64,000 bases of DNA, taken from NCBI RefSeq assembly GCF_016767715.1, contig NZ_CP050145.1:3906001-3970000 (forward strand), read 5' to 3'. Under the pieces are notes generated by a model that worked only from the letters and a program-made list of their open reading frames with translations, did not search any database and had not been told where the DNA came from. The position numbers and the translations under genes are program-made. Below, piece by piece: positions 61,576 to 64,000 of the stretch. Position 1 is the stretch's first letter, and each line of letters opens with the position of its first letter. Source of the DNA: Mycobacteroides chelonae (GTDB taxonomy: Bacteria; Actinomycetota; Actinomycetes; Mycobacteriales; Mycobacteriaceae).

Positions 61576-61597
61576 CATCCTCCACCTGCGCGGCATC

Positions 61598-61645
61598 TTG
61601 TGCGGGATCCAGCCAGCCCCTAATATTGGCAATACATGTTGTCAA
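61598..61645 (+). promoter_or_regulatory. Promoter-operator of the first mpaB-like gene
   Basis: TTGTGC (61598-61603), 17-base spacer, TAATAT (61621-61626), then an imperfect inverted repeat TTGGCAA-N6-TTGTCAA at 61626-61645. The second copy is nearly the same at 63054-63101. Confidence 0.7.
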
Positions 61646-61679
61646 CGATGCCGACATTGCCGGATAGGAGGCATTCACC

Positions 61680-63038
61680 ATGCCCAAGCTCACCGCCGTC
61701 GACAGCCCGTCGGCCCGCGATCCCCATCCGTACGACTACTACCACCGGCCGGGCATGGATCTACGCCCAATTCCCGAGGGCAAGAACGAGTTCGGCTGGA
61801 TCTGGCGTCACTGCCGACACGTGCTGTTCGACAACTGGTTCGACGTCGAAGACGACGTCACCCCCACGCCACTGACCCGCCTGTTCGACGATCACATGTG
61901 GCAAGGCGACGAGCTGATGGATGCCGTGGTGGCCATGTTCGAACGGATGGGCTCGGCACGCGCACGCCCCCTGTTCGAGCAGGCCATCACCGATGGCATT
62001 GATTCCCTGGACGACCCGCCGGACGAACTGCGCGCCCTTCTGGAGGACGCATACCGAGTGCCCGAATGGTGGGACCCCGCCAAGGCAGAACGTGGACGAC
62101 AACGGCTGTATCGGACCACCGTCCCCACCTTCCTCATCATGGCCACATTCGGTGTATTCGACACCGTCATGAACTCCGATGTTTCGACATCGACAGGCGC
62201 CACCGGAAGATTCCGCGACCAGGGTCCGCAACGACAGATCGAGACCGGCAGGTTCTTCGCCACCCTGTTCGATCGGGATGCCATGCGGCCCGGGTCACCA
62301 CAGATGAAGCTGACCCTACGCGTGCGGCTTGTACATTCGTTGGCCCGCAAGGGCCTTCGATCCGCATGGGGTCCAGATAACTATGCGAGATTTGGTGCGC
62401 CGATTCCCAACTCGTCAATGTGCGGATTCATCGAGGCCGGGGCGCTGGGTGGATTGGTGCTCGACCAACGATTCGGCCGACCGTGCACACTCAAGGAGAT
62501 CGATGATGTGTGGCACTACATGTCTCGATGGGCGTTGTTATTCGGCGTGACAGAGACCTTGTGCCCCAAGTCTGGCATCGAGGCGATGCACAACCTCGAC
62601 TACCTGCTGGCACGATCCGGCGAAGCATCGAAATGGCGAGTGGAACTTGTGGAAGTCCTATCCTCGCTGACTACCGGCGGGTTCCAGAACCGAATAGGCG
62701 ACCTGCTGTATTCGACCGTCATTGGCGGTCCCGGTTCGGTTCTCATGGGATCGCAAGCGATGGACGAATTCCTACGCGACACCCAGTTCGAACGGATACC
62801 CCATCGACTCCCGGGCACGATCGTCAAAGCCGTCGCGACAGCCGGCGGGCATACCGCCGCCATCCGCGATCGGTTGCCAGGAATCAACTGGATCCGCCGC
62901 ATCACCTACGGACGGCTGATACCGAACCCCAGCCTTCTCATCAACCCGGTCTTCAACGTTCTCGAGAGGCTCCACAAGGTCAGCTCCACCTACACGATGC
63001 ACGACACCAACACCTCCGGGCATGCCTTCGCCAGCTAG
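61680..63038 (+). CDS. MpaB/DUF2236-family oxygenase-like protein, copy 1
   Basis: 452 residues; GGAGG lies nine bases before the ATG. Rubber-oxygenase/ER-bound oxygenase mpaB-type domain: TGATGRFRDQGPQRQIETG and MRPGSPQMKLTLRVRLVHSL flank the conserved His, and RHCRHVLFD is near the N-terminus. Heme b proteins in this family cleave or oxidise hydrophobic substrates; several mycobacterial paralogues have no known role. A near copy follows 96 bases later. Confidence 0.8.
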   Translation: MPKLTAVDSPSARDPHPYDYYHRPGMDLRPIPEGKNEFGWIWRHCRHVLFDNWFDVEDDVTPTPLTRLFDDHMWQGDELMDAVVAMFERMGSARARPLFEQAITDGIDSLDDPPDELRALLEDAYRVPEWWDPAKAERGRQRLYRTTVPTFLIMATFGVFDTVMNSDVSTSTGATGRFRDQGPQRQIETGRFFATLFDRDAMRPGSPQMKLTLRVRLVHSLARKGLRSAWGPDNYARFGAPIPNSSMCGFIEAGALGGLVLDQRFGRPCTLKEIDDVWHYMSRWALLFGVTETLCPKSGIEAMHNLDYLLARSGEASKWRVELVEVLSSLTTGGFQNRIGDLLYSTVIGGPGSVLMGSQAMDEFLRDTQFERIPHRLPGTIVKAVATAGGHTAAIRDRLPGINWIRRITYGRLIPNPSLLINPVFNVLERLHKVSSTYTMHDTNTSGHAFAS

Positions 63039-63053
63039 CCGCGATGTCCGCTC

Positions 63054-63101
63054 TTGTGAGCTCTCCCCGCGCGGCCTAATATTGACAATGCACGTTGTCA
63101 A
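63054..63101 (+). promoter_or_regulatory. Promoter-operator of the second mpaB-like gene
   Basis: TTGTGA (63054-63059), 17-base spacer, TAATAT (63077-63082), then perfect palindrome TTGACAA-N6-TTGTCAA at 63082-63101 covering the predicted transcription start. A repressor bound here would shut the promoter. Confidence 0.75.
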
Positions 63102-63134
63102 TGACGTCGACGTCAACAACCAGGAGGTGCCCGG

Positions 63135-64000
63135 ATGCCCGAACTCACCGTGGTCGACAAACCACTGTCTGGCGATCCGCACCCGTTCGACTACTACTTC
63201 CGGCCGGGCATGGATCTACGCCCAATTCCCGAGGGCAAGAACGAATTCGGGTGGATCTGGCGCCACTGCCGACACTATTTGTTCGATCCCTGGTTCGACG
63301 TCGAGGACGAGGTGACCCCCACCCCGGCGACCCGCCTGTTCGACGATCACATGTGGCAGGGCGACGAGCCGATGGACGCCGTCGCCGAGCTGTTTCACGA
63401 GCTCGGGTCCGCTCAGGCCCGGGCACTGTTCGAACAGGCCGTCGAGCATGGCGTCGACAGCCTGGATGATCCTCCCGAGGCGCTGCGTGCACTGTTCGCG
63501 GATGCCTACCGCGTGCCGCCATGGTGGGATCCAGCCAAGGCGGAACGGGGCCGGCTGCGGGCGCGCCAGGTGACCACCGCAACCACCGCCGTCATGGCGA
63601 CCTTCGCGGTATTCGACACCGTCATGAACTCCGATGTGTCGGCAGCCACCGGCGCCACCGGCCGGTTCCGTTATCAGAGCGCCCAACGGCTGGCAGAGAC
63701 GAATCGGTTCTTCTCCATGATCTTCGACCGTGACGGGTTGGTACCCGGCTCCGAACAGATCAAGCTGACGATGCGCGTTCGTCTGGTGCACGCACTGGCG
63801 CGGCGGGGCCTGCGCAGCGCCTGGGGCGAGGACAACTTCGCCGAATACGGCGCTCCCATCTCCAACGCGTCCATGTGCGGATTCATCGAGGCAATGCTCG
63901 GCGCGCTCCTTGTCGACTACCGACTCGGAAGATCTTGCACGCTAAGGGAAATCGATGACGTATGGCATTACCTGCTGCGATGGGCGCTGATGTTCGGCGT
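63135..64000 (+). CDS. MpaB/DUF2236-family oxygenase-like protein, copy 2, cut by window end
   Basis: ATG at 63135 with AGGAGG eight bases upstream; open to the window end after 288 residues. Highly similar to copy 1 throughout (for example PGMDLRPIPEGKNEFGWIWR, AYRVPPWWDPAKAERGR, TGATGRFR, VRLVHALARRGLRSAWG), with more change in the N-terminal ten residues. Tandem duplication. Confidence 0.8.
   Translation, partial: MPELTVVDKPLSGDPHPFDYYFRPGMDLRPIPEGKNEFGWIWRHCRHYLFDPWFDVEDEVTPTPATRLFDDHMWQGDEPMDAVAELFHELGSAQARALFEQAVEHGVDSLDDPPEALRALFADAYRVPPWWDPAKAERGRLRARQVTTATTAVMATFAVFDTVMNSDVSAATGATGRFRYQSAQRLAETNRFFSMIFDRDGLVPGSEQIKLTMRVRLVHALARRGLRSAWGEDNFAEYGAPISNASMCGFIEAMLGALLVDYRLGRSCTLREIDDVWHYLLRWALMFG

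Noticed and set aside
61636-61875. Short upstream frame before the first mpaB-like gene
   Set aside because: Begins inside the operator and runs out of frame through the mpaB-like start; no ribosome binding site.

Overview
The window reads as a chromosome segment of a high-GC mycobacterium. Supporting signs are S10/spc-type ribosomal protein genes with mycobacterial tails, a complete mycofactocin cluster (mftA-mftG with divergent mftR), RmlB/RmlC for the rhamnose linker of the cell wall, a TIGR00027-type methyltransferase, a cutinase-like protein, F420-type and P450 oxidoreductases, and many genes with a TANNNT box 5-7 nt before the start codon (leaderless pattern). The split ribosomal operon and the ethanolamine genes next to mft suggest a rapid grower of the Mycobacteroides (abscessus/chelonae) type; this is inference from gene content, not a database match.

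Layout. 1-4920 (+): flotillin-like protein cut by the window edge, LLM-class oxidoreductase, rmlB, rmlC, a proline-rich DUF4190-type membrane protein. 4921-7610 (-): secY-adk-map. 7740-9868 (-): secreted HAD phosphatase-like protein coupled to an unknown gene. 10032-17738: methyltransferase (+), sppA and an AI-2E-type permease (-), two related lipoproteins and a beta-lactamase-fold hydrolase (+). 17865-20541 (-): rplO-rpmD-rpsE-rplR-rplF-rpsH. 20804-27298 (-): small secreted protein, glutamate dehydrogenase, FG-GAP-like secreted protein, OafA-type acyltransferase, carboxylesterase lipoprotein. 27389-28825 (-): rpsZ-rplE-rplX-rplN. 29120-32505: MHS-family transporter and cutinase (-), HsaD-like hydrolase (+) behind a KstR-like operator. 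32638-37968 (-): rpsQ to rpsJ. 38353-40876 (+): PdxH-like oxidase, DUF4442 protein, P450. 40886-46091 (-): thiolase-like protein, eutC, eutB, ethanolamine permease. 46153-52740 (-): mftG to mftA; mftR diverges at 52799. 53465-55164 (-): ferredoxin-reductase-like flavoprotein and an AsnC regulator. 55300-59777 (+): ddaH-like, rocD, rocE, universal stress protein. 59785-61575 (-): mycofactocin-type SDR and a SHOCT membrane protein. 61680-64000 (+): two tandem MpaB-family oxygenase-like genes, the second cut by the window end.

How it fits together. The ribosomal genes normally forming one S10-spc block are split into four pieces by inserts of about 4, 7 and 10 kb. Candidate promoters stand before rpsJ, rplN and rpsH, and hairpin terminators follow rpsQ, rpsZ and rplO. 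The mycofactocin genes make a peptide-derived redox cofactor; an SDR of the mycofactocin-coupled type and a flavoprotein lie nearby, and the ethanolamine permease/ammonia-lyase genes, whose product acetaldehyde needs redox disposal, follow directly. The ddaH-rocD-rocE-usp unit is an arginine-derivative/ornithine catabolic operon probably controlled by the divergent AsnC protein. The tandem MpaB-like genes share a near-identical promoter plus palindromic operator, which predicts co-regulation by one unknown repressor. No tRNA, rRNA, CRISPR array, insertion sequence or prophage gene was seen.
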